From contig CM067551.1 of assembly GCA_034509755.1 (NCBI GenBank), positions 13,140,501-13,204,500 on the forward strand: 64,000 nucleotides of DNA. The letters are read 5' to 3'. The notes under the pieces are model-generated. The model saw nothing but the letters and a program-made list of their open reading frames with translations, was not told where the DNA came from and searched no databases. This document shows, piece after piece, positions 45,318-57,074 of this stretch (within the stretch, counting starts at the first letter, position 1; every line of letters starts with the position of its first letter). The stretch comes from Anisodus tanguticus. Its lineage: Eukaryota; Streptophyta; Magnoliopsida; Solanales; Solanaceae. A program made the translations under genes and the position numbers.

Positions 45318-47219
45318 ATGTTTCCCTTTCTTCATCTCTTCATCCTTCTCCACTTATCCTTCACTTGTTATGGACAAACTTCAAACTCTTCAACCCCATG
45401 TCCTCTAGATTTCAATACACTTGGCAAAATGATAGATCAAAGTTCAAGAAGACCAACTCTGAACTCAACAGCACAGTGTCAATACATTCGTCAAGGTCTT
45501 CGTCTTGTCCAATCAGAATATCTTCGTCGTACCAATTCTTTCTTTCCACCTCTCATTTCAGCTAATTCTTGCTGGAACTCTTATCAATCTTTAGTCAACG
45601 ACTATGTCCCTAACTTCGATATTCGCAGGACTTGTGAGTTTCAAACCTCTTGGATCTCTCAAGGATGCATGAATATCACAACTCGTTTCGAATTCGAATC
45701 AAAAGTATCCCCTGTTGCACTTTCAAATATTGTTTCTTCATGTAATCAATCTTTGGAAAACAACTCTCCTTGTGCCACGTGTACTACTAGTTTATCTAGT
45801 CTTGCTTCATATCTAACCGGTCCTTCTGTTGGTAATGTTTTTGATTGTGCTGCTTATCCTTCGATTTATGCAGCAGCTTTTGCTAATCAGTTTGGTCCTA
45901 CTGATGAGGGTACTGCAAAATGTTTGTTTCTTCTTGATATTAGTGCTGTTAGTAAAGGAAAAGGTAAGAAGAATGTGGTTATTGTTGTTGTGGTGATAGT
46001 GTGTGTGTTGGTTTGTGTTCTTGTTGTGTTTGGTTATTGGTTTTTGTTGAGGAGGAGGAAGATAAGATTGGCTCACAAGTGGAATACTAGGAGACTTGAG
46101 AGTAATTTGAGTTCTCGTTTGGATTCGATTAGTGGAAGTACTACATTGGTTAGGTTTACTTTTGATGAAATTAAGGTTGCCACGAAGAATTTCGCTAGGA
46201 CGAATATAATTGGGACAGGAGGGTATGGGAATGTGTATAAGGGTGTGTTACCTGGTGGGGTTGAAGTAGCTTTGAAGAGGTTCAAGAATTGTTCAGTTGC
46301 TGGAGATGCAAATTTCACACATGAGGTGGAGGTTATTGCTAGTGTTAGGCATGTAAATTTGGTAGCTTTGAGGGGATACTGCACTGCTACGACGCCTTTT
46401 GAGGGTCACCAGAGGATCATTGTTTGTGATTTGATGAAGAATGGGAGTCTTTACGATCATTTATTTGGGACGAGACATGAAAAATTGAGTTGGGGTATTA
46501 GGCAGAAGGTTGCGATTGGCACTGCTAGAGGTTTGGCTTACCTGCATTATGGAGCACAACCGGGTATTATTCACAGGGATATTAAGGCTAGTAATATACT
46601 TTTAGATGATAGTTTTGAGCCTAAGGTGGCGGATTTTGGATTAGCAAAGTTCACTCCTGAAGGGATGACACATTTGAGCACTCGTGTAGCAGGGACGATG
46701 GGATATGTAGCACCTGAGTATGCTTTGTATGGACAATTGACAGAAAGGAGCGACGTTTATAGCTTTGGAGTTGTGCTTCTTGAGCTTTTGAGTGGAAAGA
46801 AAGCAATAATAGAGTTTAATGATGGGCAACCGACGCTTGTGACTGATTGGGCCTGGTCATTAGTCAGGGAAGGCAGACCGTTAGATGTTCTTGAAGATAA
46901 CATTCTGCATTTAGGCCCTCCAGAAGTTGTGGAAAAGTATGTATTAGTAGCTGTTCTTTGTTCCCATCCACAATTATACGCGAGGCCAACAATGGACCAG
47001 GTTGTGAACATGTTGGACGCTGAGATACCTGTTCCAACCATACCGGAGAGACCAATTTCTCTCATTGCTGATCTTGATGACATTGAAAGGTCCGTCAGCA
47101 GTAGTGGTGGCTCAGGTAATCTGTCCACTGCTGGAGGCTATCAGCCATACATAATTGAACGCAAGTCATCCCTAGCAGATAGTGATTCTGTCAAAGCCAG
47201 AACATTGGATCCCAGATAG
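45318..47219 (+). CDS. SPARK-type receptor-like Ser/Thr kinase, intact, intronless (At1g11050/RKF3-like)
   Basis: A 633-residue membrane receptor kinase expected at the plasma membrane. Signal peptide at about 1-19 (FLHLFILLHLSFTCYG). The ectodomain (20-218) begins CPLDFNTLGKM and has about ten Cys, including SCNQSLENNSPCATC, as in SPARK-domain receptor kinases. The membrane span is about 219-244 and is followed by RRRKIR. Kinase motifs are all present: GTGGYGNV (299-306), Lys320 (VALK), Glu336, HRD (419-421), DFG (439-441), APE (465-467). The Arg before the catalytic Asp makes it an RD kinase. The C-terminal tail is Ser/Gly-rich. Length and single-exon structure match At1g11050-like proteins and RKF3. 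The upstream GTG-started reading frame overlapping it is not used. Ligand and pathway are unknown; relatives act in development and mycorrhizal symbiosis. Confidence 0.93.
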   Translation: MFPFLHLFILLHLSFTCYGQTSNSSTPCPLDFNTLGKMIDQSSRRPTLNSTAQCQYIRQGLRLVQSEYLRRTNSFFPPLISANSCWNSYQSLVNDYVPNFDIRRTCEFQTSWISQGCMNITTRFEFESKVSPVALSNIVSSCNQSLENNSPCATCTTSLSSLASYLTGPSVGNVFDCAAYPSIYAAAFANQFGPTDEGTAKCLFLLDISAVSKGKGKKNVVIVVVVIVCVLVCVLVVFGYWFLLRRRKIRLAHKWNTRRLESNLSSRLDSISGSTTLVRFTFDEIKVATKNFARTNIIGTGGYGNVYKGVLPGGVEVALKRFKNCSVAGDANFTHEVEVIASVRHVNLVALRGYCTATTPFEGHQRIIVCDLMKNGSLYDHLFGTRHEKLSWGIRQKVAIGTARGLAYLHYGAQPGIIHRDIKASNILLDDSFEPKVADFGLAKFTPEGMTHLSTRVAGTMGYVAPEYALYGQLTERSDVYSFGVVLLELLSGKKAIIEFNDGQPTLVTDWAWSLVREGRPLDVLEDNILHLGPPEVVEKYVLVAVLCSHPQLYARPTMDQVVNMLDAEIPVPTIPERPISLIADLDDIERSVSSSGGSGNLSTAGGYQPYIIERKSSLADSDSVKARTLDPR

Positions 47220-47408
47220 TGATCGAGCTGCACAGTATCGGTTTGAACTACCTGCCTCGATAAACATTCTATGAGTTGTGATTACTAGCTCATTCATTGG
47301 TTTATTCTCGAATTTGTTTCTGATATAGGAACCAGAATACTAACACAAATTGTACAGTGACTATGCTTGTGTACTCGATTTTGATTCTGATGTACTACAA
47401 TTAGGATG

Positions 47409-47414
47409 AATAAA
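47409..47414 (+). terminator. Poly(A) signal AATAAA of the receptor kinase gene
   Basis: AATAAA lies 190 bp after the stop codon, within T-rich 3' UTR sequence. A typical distance and context for a plant polyadenylation signal. Confidence 0.6.
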
Positions 47415-47424
47415 GCATGATTTT

Positions 47425-48464
47425 GGGTACACAGCTTGCTCTCCTCATGTCCCTTGCTTTACCAAGACTAAAGATACTGCTAAATCCTATTATGTAATGC
47501 ATTTGAGTACCTTCAACTAACTGATCCTGCAAATACATTTCTAATTTATTGCTTCCTAACAATAGAGTACGGCAGGTGGGAAGGCCATGTCAGGAATAAC
47601 ATATGAAATATCGAAGAGGCAATCTCCGTGATATCAAAGCAGAGTTTGTAAGGGCAAAGAGGACAAGTTTGATTAGTATCAACTCTGTTCCATATTAGAT
47701 TGAAGTCTTCAGGAAAGGTTGCGACTCTATTTCTCAGCAACAACAATCATGATGGGTGGAGCTAAGTTCATGGCAAGAACTACATCACCTCTATTGCTAG
47801 CATATGTCAAATGGTACATTGCATTATCCATTCCACACTCTTGTGGACAAGTGATCTTTAGCTAAGCGTTTTAGTTTGCCTCGCTGTAGAAATGTTCATT
47901 TGTTCCTTAGTTGGATCAAAATTTGCCTGACCAGGTATTTTTCTTTTTTCTATCTGCTTGTCTATAGCGGTATAGAGGGTGCTTGGCGGCCGATGTAGTT
48001 AGTTATCTAGTGATAGGATTTTACTTATTTACACTAATCCATCCATATTTTATCAAACTTATCGCATTTCATAAGGAACAATCTTCAAGAGGAGGTACTA
48101 GCTAAAGATCAGGAATATACTAATGTCTCTAGGCAATAGTAATTTAGTGACCAATACTAATAGCTTATGTAGTTAGTTATGTTACTAAAAGAAGATCTCA
48201 ACTGGAATGGTAAATTTTGTAAGTGACACTGTGATGATGTCAAACACATTTATGTTCATAATAAGTATATCTCACTAAAAGTGTAATATTATCTGTTACT
48301 GTGTTTTCTTTTTTTCAGAAAATGCATATCTTATGTTTAAATTAATGCAAGTTTCCCTGTAGTCTCAATTTTGGATCTTACCTCTTGGTGGTAAATGATT
48401 AGGAAATTTACCCCTTATGGCTGTAATATGATCAGAAGCTATTGGTCTCCGTCTGTCTCAAAGA
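47425..48464. other. Intergenic DNA, no gene seen
   Basis: No coding sequence recognised. A 66-codon minus-strand ORF (47746-47546) has no protein signature I know. Confidence 0.55.
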
Positions 48465-48671
48465 TTATTATTTGTCAAAGCAAAGGAGTGAAAAGAAGGC
48501 ATCTAAAGTTTATCTTCGTGATGACATGTGATCATAAGGTCATGCGTTCAAGTCGTGGAAACATTCTCTTGCAGAAATGTGAGGTAAAGCTGCGTACAAT
48601 AGACCCTTGTGGTCCGGCCCTTCCCCGGACCCTGTGCATAGTGGAAGCTTAGTACCGGGCTGCCCTTTTTA
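48465..48671 (+). mobile_element. AU-type SINE
   Basis: A pol III B box (GTTCAAGTC near 48547-48556) lies in the tRNA-like 5' part, followed by the conserved body: GCTGCGTACAATAGACCCTT, GTGGTCCGGCCCTTCCCCGG, GGGCTGCCCTTTTT. It ends in a T run, as AU SINEs do. The same body in the opposite orientation is in intron 4 of the kinase gene at about 16129. Confidence 0.8.
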
Positions 48672-48744
48672 CAATATAAGAAGAAAAAATTCAAAAGTTT
48701 TTTCCTTCTTTTACCCGGGTGAATGATTGATCCTGAAAAAGAAC

Positions 48745-48967
48745 TACTCCCTCTGTCCCAAAAAGATTGACCTACTTTTTTTATTAGTTTGTCCCAAAAA
48801 GATTTACTCATTTCTATATTTAGAAACAATTTAGCTTTATGAGATTATTTACCGTCACACAAATATTTAATATTTGTTTTGGACCACACATTTCAAAAGT
48901 CTTTCCTTTATTTCTTAAATTTTATGTCAAGTCAAACTAGGTCAATCTTTTTTGGACGGAGGGAGTA
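48745..48967. mobile_element. Stowaway-like MITE with near-perfect inverted ends
   Basis: TACTCCCTCTGTCCCAAAAA (48745-48764) pairs with the inverted TTTTTTGGACGGAGGGAGTA (48948-48967), and the match extends inward through GATTGACCTA. Both ends sit at TA. 223 bp, no ORF. Confidence 0.88.
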
Positions 48968-49300
48968 GGTATCTTATTTAGTTGAGGTTGAACTTTATGA
49001 GTTCAAGTTCTAGATTCTACCTGAAATCATTTGATTTACAATGTTTGAAAGCAATTATGTGTACTTTTTAGTGAGGCTTTTTGACATATATACATGATCT
49101 GACCCAAAGCTATTGAATTCGGATAAATCTTTATCTTACACTACATTAGACCTTGATCTTATTGTTGAACATCATTTTGTGAAAACGATGGTTATTCTTG
49201 TACGTTGAGGAACTTTTTTATTAGTATTGTTTTTATTTTTCCAGAGACGACCTATTGGTAGAGGATAGTAAGATAGGAAAAAAAATAAGGCAATTAAGTG

Positions 49301-49524
49301 CTTATTTTCAAGCATATAATTTTTTTTTTTTTATAGCCGTGGTTTTGGGGACCTTGTACAGAACCAGTAGTAATGAGGTATGATTTTGATTTTAAATAAT
49401 TTCTCCTAGAACCGCTTATTTTCTAGCATATAATTTTTTTTTATAGCCGTGGTTTTGGGGACCTTATACAGAACCAGTAGTAATGAGGTATGATTTTGAT
49501 TTTAAATAATTTCTCCTAGAACCA
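49301..49524. repeat. Tandem duplication of about 112 bp
   Basis: Two units (about 49301-49414 and 49415-49524) each contain TTATAGCCGTGGTTTTGGGG, AACCAGTAGTAATGAGGTAT and TTTAAATAATTTCTCCTAGA. They differ at a handful of positions and in the length of a T run. They directly precede the RTE LINE. Confidence 0.88.
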
Positions 49525-49657
49525 TTAGAGATCTGTCTGACTTCTCTCTCTAACCTACTCCTCCCCAAACGGTAACATCACCAACCCCCTCCCCATACAA
49601 CCCCACCCCCCATTCCTGACGGTAAGACCCTAACAACACCGCTCCGACCACCCACCA

Positions 49658-49960
49658 GTGGCGATGGAAAAACATTTTTTTACAAAGTTTCATTTGTTTT
49701 TGTTCCTTTTCTTGTGTTCTTTTTCTCCTAGATCTACACAGGTGCTCGATTTTTTGGGTGAAACTCCGGTGAACAGTACTCCCGGTACTGTGAACAGTTC
49801 CGGCAGCGACGGACAAATAGTACTTCCGGTGCCAGTGCCAGTGAACAGTGATTTTCGCCAGCAAACAGGTTCGATCCAACTGGAGTTGTTACCTCTGGTT
49901 GCCCGTATTCATTCTCTATCCTTAACCTTGTTGTTAAATATTGCCATTACTTGTTTTTAG
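49658..49960 (+). CDS. Open frame in the 5' region of the RTE LINE, doubtful
   Basis: 101 codons with an N-terminal hydrophobic run (FHLFLFLFLCSF) and Val/Pro/Asn-rich middle. It overlaps the GTGAACAGT repeats common in the 5' part of this LINE type. I think it is 5' leader sequence of the LINE rather than a gene with a secreted product. Confidence 0.3.
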   Translation: MAMEKHFFTKFHLFLFLFLCSFSPRSTQVLDFLGETPVNSTPGTVNSSGSDGQIVLPVPVPVNSDFRQQTGSIQLELLPLVARIHSLSLTLLLNIAITCF

Positions 49961-50179
49961 TTATAGCATTCTTGGCGTAGTGGTTTTACTTGTCTCTAGA
50001 TTCTTGTTAAATTGTGCTTGCACTTTGATCTCTTCCTGTTTTAGTGTAAGCGTTTGAGTAGTTTATTATTTATATTTGCTGTAGTGACTTTGGTGAATGA
50101 TGGTAGACTAGGGTCATGTTCTCGATTGGGGATGGGGACGAAGGTTAGGGGGTAAGGGATAGGCTAGGCTGGGAATAGG

Positions 50180-51211
50180 GTATTGGAACATTGGAACTTT
50201 AACGGGGAAGTCCATAGAGCTAGTTAAGATACTTAAGAAGAGATGATTAATATAGCATGTGTCCAGTAGACCAAATGGGGAGGACCTAAGGCTAAAGATA
50301 ATGACGGGTATAAGTTATGGTTCTCGGGTAGGTCGAAGTATATGAATGGGGTAGGCATTTTGGTAGACAGTGAGCTAAGGGTTCAGGTGGTAGAGGTGAT
50401 GAGGGTCAATGACAGGATGATGACGATTAAGTTAGTAGTTGGAGGGTTCACTATGAACATTATTAGTGCCTATGAGCCGCATGCGGGCTTGGACGAAGAG
50501 GAGAAGAGACGTTTTTGGGAGGCTTTGGTCGAAGTGGTGATAGGTATACCACCCACTGAGAAGTTATTTGTATGAGGGGATTTCAATGGACATATTGGGT
50601 CACTTCCGGGGGGTTATGACAACGTGCATGGAGGCTTTGGACTCGGGGATAGAAACGGGGGATGCATCTCACTTTTGGAGTTCATTAGAGCTTATGGGAT
50701 AGTGATAGCCAATTCGAGGTTCCTGAAGAATGAGGAACACTTGGTGACTTTCCGTAGTTCGATGGCTAAGACTCAGATAGACTTTTTGCTCCTTAGGAAG
50801 GTTGACAAAGGTCTTTGTAAAGACTGCAAGGTTATTCTGAATGATGATCTTACAACTCGACATAAGCTTTTGGTGATGGGTTTGGAGATCAAGTTGGAGA
50901 AGAAGAAGGGGGTTATGGCTGACATGTTAAGAATCAAATGGGGGAGTTTGACCATGGCCAGCGCAAATGATATGGGGGAGAGGTTGATGGCTAATGGGGC
51001 TTGGGGGAGTAGTGGGGATGTGACCGATATGTGGGACAGGATGGCCATTTGCATTCTGGAGGTAGTTAGAGAAGTGTTAGGGGCCTCGCGGGGTAACCGT
51101 GGTGGGCATCGAGGGGACTGGTGGTGGAATGGTAAAGTTCAAGAGAAGGTGGAAGCGAAGAAAGCGGCGTATGTGAAATTAGTAGAAAGCAAGGATGAGG
51201 TGGAGAAGTAG
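50180..51211 (+). pseudogene. RTE LINE endonuclease domain
   Basis: The domain is readable from about 50190 (GTLNFNG after a frameshift, IACVQ, TKWGGPKAKD), then MNGVGILVDSELR, NIISAYEPHAG and GDFNGHIG (directly after a TGA at 50573-50575), with a catalytic-type Asn and Asp. Later KTQIDFLLLRK matches the C-terminal part of the fold. The frame ends at a TAG (51209-51211). The enzyme would nick DNA for target-primed reverse transcription. Confidence 0.85.
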
Positions 51212-51349
51212 ACGAATAGGGAACTGTATAAGATGGCGAGGAATGAGGCAAAAACTTGCGGTTATGGCGGTGAAAACGATGACTTTTGAACGCATGTATG
51301 TGGAATTAGAGAAAAATGTGGGGATAGGAAGTTGTACAGACTAGCCAAT

Positions 51350-52864
51350 GGAAGGGAGAGGAGGCCCGTGACTTGGATCACGTGAGGTGCATCAAGGATG
51401 AGGACGACAAAGTACTGATGGAGGACGTGTATATTAGGCGGAGGTGGCAGTCTTACTTCCATAAACTCTTGAATGAAAAAAGAGATAGAGACAATGTGGT
51501 GGGAGATCTGGAGCAATCTGATAGGTACCGGGATTTTGGGTGTTGTAGGAGCATTAAGGTTGAGGAGGTTAAGGGTGTTGTTCACAGGATGCGCAGGGGA
51601 CGAGCGACCGGGCATGATGAGATCCCAATTGAATTTTGGAAGAGCGCAGGCAGGACAGGTTTGGAATGGCTGATTGAGTTGTTGAACGTCATTTTTTAGA
51701 CGGCAAGAATGCCCAAAGAATGGAGGTGGAGTACAATAATCCCTTTATATAAGAACAAAGGTGATATCCAGAGTTGCAACAACTATAGGGGTATCAAGCT
51801 GCTAAGTCATACTATGAAAGTTTGGAAAAGGGTCGTGGAGATGAGGGTCAGAAAATGCGTGTCTATTTTCGAGAACCAGTTTGGATTCATGCCGGGGCGT
51901 TTGACTACTGAAGCCACTCATCTTATTAGGAGGTTGGTGGAGCAGTATAGGGAGAGGAAGAAAGATTTACATATGGTTTTCATCGACCTCGAGAAAACAT
52001 ACGACAAAGTCCCTAGGGAGGTTCTATGGAGATGTTTGGAGGTTAGAGGTGTGCTTGTGGCGTACACTAGGGCGATCAAGGATATGTATGATGGAGCCAA
52101 GACTAAGGTGCGGACAGTAGGAGGGGACTGAGCACTTCCCAGTGATGATGGGGCTGCACCAGGGATCAACTCTTAGCCCATTCCTATTTGCCTTAGTGAT
52201 GGACGGACTAACGCGATAAATCCGATGGGAGGTGACATGGTGTATGTTATTCGCAGAAGATATAGTCCTGATTGATGAAACTCGCAGCGGATTGAACGCC
52301 AAGCTGGAGGTTTGGAGACAAACTCTGGAGTCTAAATGGTTCAGGTTGAGTAGGACCAAGACAAAATATTTGGAGTGCAAGTTCAGCAACAGGAGCGACC
52401 TTGAGACAAGCGTAAATGTGAGGCTTGGTACTCAGGTCATTCCAAAGAAATGAAGCTTCAAGTACCTAGGATCTATTATCCAAGAGAATTGAGAGATTGA
52501 TGACAATGTCACACATCGTATTGGGGCATGGTGGATGAAATAGAGGCTTGCATTTAAAGTCTTGTGCGACAAAAATGTGCCACCAAAACATAAAGGCAAG
52601 TTCTATAGGGTGGTGGTTAGATCGACTATGTTGTATGGGGTGGAGTGTTGGCCAGTCAAGACTTCGCACATACACAAGATGAAAGTTGCAGAGATGAGGA
52701 TGCTGAGATGGATGTGTGGGCATATAATAAGGGATAAGATTAGAAATGATGATATTCTGGACAGTGGGAGTGGCCTCAGTGGAGGATTAGATGCGGGAAG
52801 TGAGGTTGAGATGGTTCGGACACGTGTAGAGGAGAGACGCAAATGCCTCAGTACGGAGGTGTGA
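51350..52864 (+). pseudogene. RTE LINE reverse transcriptase and C-terminal region
   Basis: Readable pieces: GRATGHDEIPIEFWK, KEWRWSTIIPLYKNKGDIQ, NNYRGIKLLSHTMKVW, QFGFMPGRLTTEA, VFIDLEKTYDKVPRE (motif A), MLFAEDIVLIDE (motif C, FAED instead of FADD), YGVECWPVK and MRMLRWMCGHIIRD. Stops follow NVIF (51697-51699) and VGGD (52129-52131) and further frameshifts occur. The altered motif C and the stops make it inactive. Confidence 0.87.
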
Positions 52865-53464
52865 GAGGTTGGCTATGGACGGGTTCAGGAGGGGTAGAGG
52901 TAGGCCGAAGTAGTATTGGGGAGAGGTGATTAGACGGGATATGGCGCATGTACAACTTACTAAAGACGTGACCGTAGATAGGGGGTTGTAGAGGACATAA
53001 ATTGGGGTAGAAGGGTAGTAGGTAGGCGGGCGTGGTCCTACTTACGCTTACAAAATGATAGTTGTAGTGTTATTATTGTAGGCCCGATTAGCCTATCACA
53101 CTTATAGGCTCAATATTGCTTTATATTCCCTTGTAGTTTGATTTCTGCTGCTATGTGTTCTTTAGTGTACATTGTTTATCTTATTTATTTGTGTTAGCTA
53201 CTGCTTCATGTTGCTAGAATGCGTTACCATAGCGTATTCGATTTTATTATCAGCATGTTCATACTGTCCATACTGCTTTAATTTCATGTCTGAGTATGAC
53301 CGTTTCTCTTGCTTTGCTTTGCCTTGCTTGTGATTATGCTTTATCTTGAGCCGATGGTCTCCCGGAAACAACCGCTCTACCTACCAAGGTGGAGGTAAGG
53401 TCTGCGTACACTCTACCCTTTCTAGATCCCACGTTGTAGGATTTCACTGGATATGTTGTTGTTG

Positions 53465-53530
53465 ATAGCCGTGTTTTTGAGCCAGCTTGTCTACACCTCG
53501 ACTAATTCAATCAATATAGATGTCGGATAA
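53465..53530 (+). mobile_element. Short repeat fragment, SINE-like
   Basis: ATAGCCGTG, GAGCCAGCTTG and CACCTCGACTAATTC match a short interspersed repeat I recall as common in Solanaceae. ATAGCCGTG also starts units of the tandem repeat at 49301-49524. Only a fragment remains. Confidence 0.4.
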
Positions 53531-54003
53531 CCCAGCTTACAAATAGTATTTTTCTAGCATAGTGTACACAGAACTTGAAAGGACGAATTATATGCTAAAA
53601 TTTACTCTTTCCCTTTCCTTTTTATGATTGAAGATGGTACACAATCATTTTTTACACATAAAATATCTGAAAACAACACTAAGAGATCTGAAAATGTCAT
53701 TTTTCTTCTATTAAAATTATAAGAGGGCGAGAGATCTCATTTCTTCCATATATGGCCCATTTGAGATCCACGATCAGTAATGGTAGGTTTTTACTAACGT
53801 TATAATTTCTAAGTACTTTTGATTTCCTATTTTAGATGATAACACAACACAATAAATTTTCAGTTTCATCCATCATATAAAAAATATATTTCGTTTTTCA
53901 AAGAGATACACTCACGCAATCTTTCAAGATGATGCTCGAGTCATGTTAACATCTTGGGGCGGGCCAATTAGTAAACTAGACTGGACCTGCACGTTCTTCC
54001 TAA
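53531..54003. other. Intergenic DNA, no gene seen
   Basis: AT-rich sequence between the LINE end and the split MITE. Nothing recognised. Confidence 0.55.
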
Positions 54004-54289
54004 TACTTCATCTGTTCACTTTTATTTGTCACGTTTCGCTTTAAGAAAGTTAATATGACTAATTTTTGAAGTTAAATTGAGTTAAATTAATTCAATATTT
54101 TAAATTTAGATATTTGATAATGTAGGAAATATTCTTCCTTGCCTTTATTCATTAATGATGTACAATATATATAGTATTACAGAAATATTTACTTTGCACA
54201 AACTAGGTAACTAATCAATCATAATCACAAGAAAAATCTAATTCTACCTAATATAGGAGATGAACAATTATAAATGCAATCTAATTCTA

Positions 54290-56840
54290 TTACACCCCCG
54301 AAGTCGAAGCGGGAGGTCGGCGTATGTTGAGACTGTCCCGAAAGTCTTCAAATAAAATCAGCGGAAGACCTTTTGTAAAGATGTCGGCAATCTGATAACG
54401 TGACAGGACATGTAAGACACGTACTTGTTCACGAGCAACCTTTTCGCGAACAAAGTGAATATCCAGATCAATATGTTTTGTGCGTTGGTGGTGAACTGGA
54501 TTCCCTGAGTGATAAATTGCACTAACATTATCATAATAAACCAATGTCGCATTCGGAACCGGACAATGGAGCTCTAAAAGAAGGTTCAGTTGCCAACAAG
54601 ATTCAGACACCAGATTGGCAACTCCTCGATATTCTGCTTCGTTACTAAATTTGGACAAGATTGGCAAACCTCTTGCAAACCTCTTGTACCAGGACCTAGG
54701 AGCTTGTTTGAGCCCATATAATGATTTCTTCAGCAGGTACACATGATGAGGATAAGTAGGGTCTCTGTACCCCATGGGTTGATACATGTACACTGTTTCA
54801 TTGAGGTCTACATGCAGGAAGGCATTTTTGACATCAAGTTGATTAAGCGGTCATGCCTTTGAAAGAGCCAGACTGAGAACCGTTCTGATAGTTGTCGGTT
54901 TGACCACCGGACTGAAAGTCTCATCGCATTCCACACCAACCTGTTGAGTCTTCTCATCACCTACAAGACGACCTTTGTGCCTCTCAAATATACCATCAGA
55001 TTTTTCTTTTTAAAGAAAAATCCACATAGACCGAGTCACATTAACTTCAGGGGGGACGGGGCACTAAATCACACGTCATATTATTAATAAGAGCATTAAA
55101 TTCATCATCCATAGCCATTTTCCAATTCGGATCATTAAGGACAGACACAGGACTACGAGGCAACGGTGACTTGGAAACATGGGTGTGAAGACTGTATTTT
55201 TTGTTTGGCATAAAAATCCCATGTTCACTATGAGTGACAGGCCATTGGGTCGGACTTGGAGTTGGGCCAGGCGGGAAGGACTGACTGCCCGGCAGTGGGC
55301 TGGCAGTGACTGGACTGTCGGGTAGTGGGCTGCTTGAGCCGAAAGCTGGGCCGAGACCCAGCGGATTGCCAGCCACTAGGCCTCACGGCGGTGGTGGGGC
55401 CAATGCCGAAAGGACTCGAGCCAAGGCCGGCGGCCGGCCGGGCTCAGTGATTGGGCCAAGACACTGGGAAACATGGGGCCTATTTGGGAGGCTAATTTAT
55501 GGATCAAATAGGGGGTATGCTATCGTCAAGAAATTCATAGGTAGGATGCCCTGAACAATGTAATTTGACAAAAGGAAAATTTGTTTCATAAAAAATTACG
55601 TGACGACTTACGATGATTTTATTAAAGGATAAGTCGAAATATTTGTAACCACGATGATTTGACGGATATCCCAAAAAACACACGGAGTTGAAGTTTATTA
55701 ATGGTAGTAGAAGAAAAGAGAGGATAGCATAAGCACTCAAAAACCCGTAAATGAGAATGTGATGGGTCCCTTAGGTATAAAATTTTAAGTGGGGATTGGT
55801 AGGCTACTTGTTTGTTCGGAAGTATGTTCAACAGATTGGTTGTCATTTGTAACGCATGATGCCAAAAGGATGGTGGTAGAGAGGTATGGGCATGTAAGGT
55901 TCTAACAATATTGTTAATGGTTCAAATTTTTTCTTTCTGCTTTTCCATTTTGAGATGATGTACGTTGACACGAGAGACGAAACGACAAACCATTAGTTTT
56001 GCAAAAATCCTAAAAAGACCCATTATCAAATTCTCTACCATTATCACACTGAATATTTTTAATGTCTCGTTCAAATTGAGTGCGGATGTATACTCTAAAG
56101 GATAGAAATGTGGAAAAACGTGTGATTTTTTAGACAAAGAAAAAATCCAGAAATAATTAGAGTAATCATCCAACAACAGAAGATAATATCGGTGGCCCGA
56201 AGAGCTCAAAACGGTCCAAATATCACTATGAATAACATCAAAGGGCATAACAGTACGACAATTAGAAGCAACAAAAGGCAACTTAACATGTTTTCCAAGA
56301 GAACAAGAGTGAAAAACATGAGATCTACGAGGTCTAGTATACTCAATAAATTTATTTTGTTTAAGGAAAACAAAAATAGGTGCTCCTGGTTGACCAAAAC
56401 GTTCATGCCATAACGAAGGAGCTAAATGTGCAAAAGTGGATGGTAATTTGTCTTGATGTGTGGTTGTGGTGATTGGATAGAGCTCGCCCCGACTATCACA
56501 CCTCATTAGATGCATCCCCGTCTTAAAATCCTTTACAGAAAATACAAAAGAATCAAATTCAACAGAAACTCAATTATCAGTGGTAAATTTTCTAACTGAA
56601 ATCAAGTTTTTAATTAATTTAGGTGCTTGAACGACATTTTTCAAAATTAACGGTGGGTTTAGATGAGACAAGTTTGTAGTACCATAACCACGAATTGGAA
56701 TTGAATGACCATTTCCGACAATTATACCACGATTATTGCTCAAATTAAAATAGGATGAGAGATTACCTTATGAGGACGTCATATGAGACGTTGCACCGGT
56801 GTCCATGTACCAATTTGCGTCGGGCGGAGTAAGCCCAAGA
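54290..56840 (-). pseudogene. Copia pol remnants of element E
   Basis: On the minus strand: protease YMDTGAT near 56800, pre-integrase and integrase (56515-55922: LWHERFGQPG, HSCSLGKH, IHSDIW, LLDDYSNYFW), integrase C-terminus (CFLGYPSNHRGY near 55690), a Pro/Gly/Ser linker (55376-55047), reverse transcriptase (54960-54680: KSLYGLKQAPRSWYKRF) and RNase H end (54640-54290: NEAEYRGVANLVSESCW, HHQRTKHIDLDIHFVREKV). The frame jumps from YKRF to EAEYRG, so the YVDD motif and most of RNase H are deleted. The sequence is close to element D. Confidence 0.87.
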
Positions 56841-56844
56841 GTGT

Positions 56845-57074
56845 GCTCTGATACCATGTAAAGAATGAATCTTGGGCCTAACTCAACCCCAAAAGCTAGC
56901 TTGTAGGGTGCGGATTGTTCAAGTCTATAGGAGTCTGTATTCCCATTCCATATCCGATGTGGGACTCTTCACTCCCCTGCACGCCCAGACCTTGTTAACT
57001 GGAGCGTGGATAATATAATTTGGGGGCCCAACATCGGTGAACAGAGAATTGGAATGAGTTTGGCTCTAATACCA
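56845..57074 (-). mobile_element. TRIM LTR and internal domain fused into Copia element E
   Basis: Minus strand: primer site TGGTATTAGAGCC (57074-57062), TRIM internal (GATGTTGGGCCCCC, CACGCTCCAG), TRIM LTR 56971-56857 (TGAAGAGTCCCACATCGG ... TTCTTTACA), then TGGTATCAGAGCA (56856-56844). It matches the array at 23003-23680. The Copia LTR joins it exactly at the primer site. Confidence 0.82.

Larger units (their letters stand above)
49530..53464 (+). mobile_element. RTE-type LINE, nearly full length, inactive
   Basis: In order: a 5' region with repeated GTGAACAGT units (about 49770-49855), an APE-type endonuclease, reverse transcriptase, and a 3' UTR ending GAGCCGATGGTCTCCCGG ... TTGTTGTTG at 53464. 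At least six stops or frameshifts disrupt the single ORF. The 5' boundary is estimated. The 3' end matches the truncated copy at 41558. Confidence 0.85.

Noticed and set aside
45157..45408. ORF overlapping the 5' end of the receptor kinase in another frame
   Set aside because: It starts at GTG, has no conserved motif, and the kinase frame has signal peptide and complete domains.
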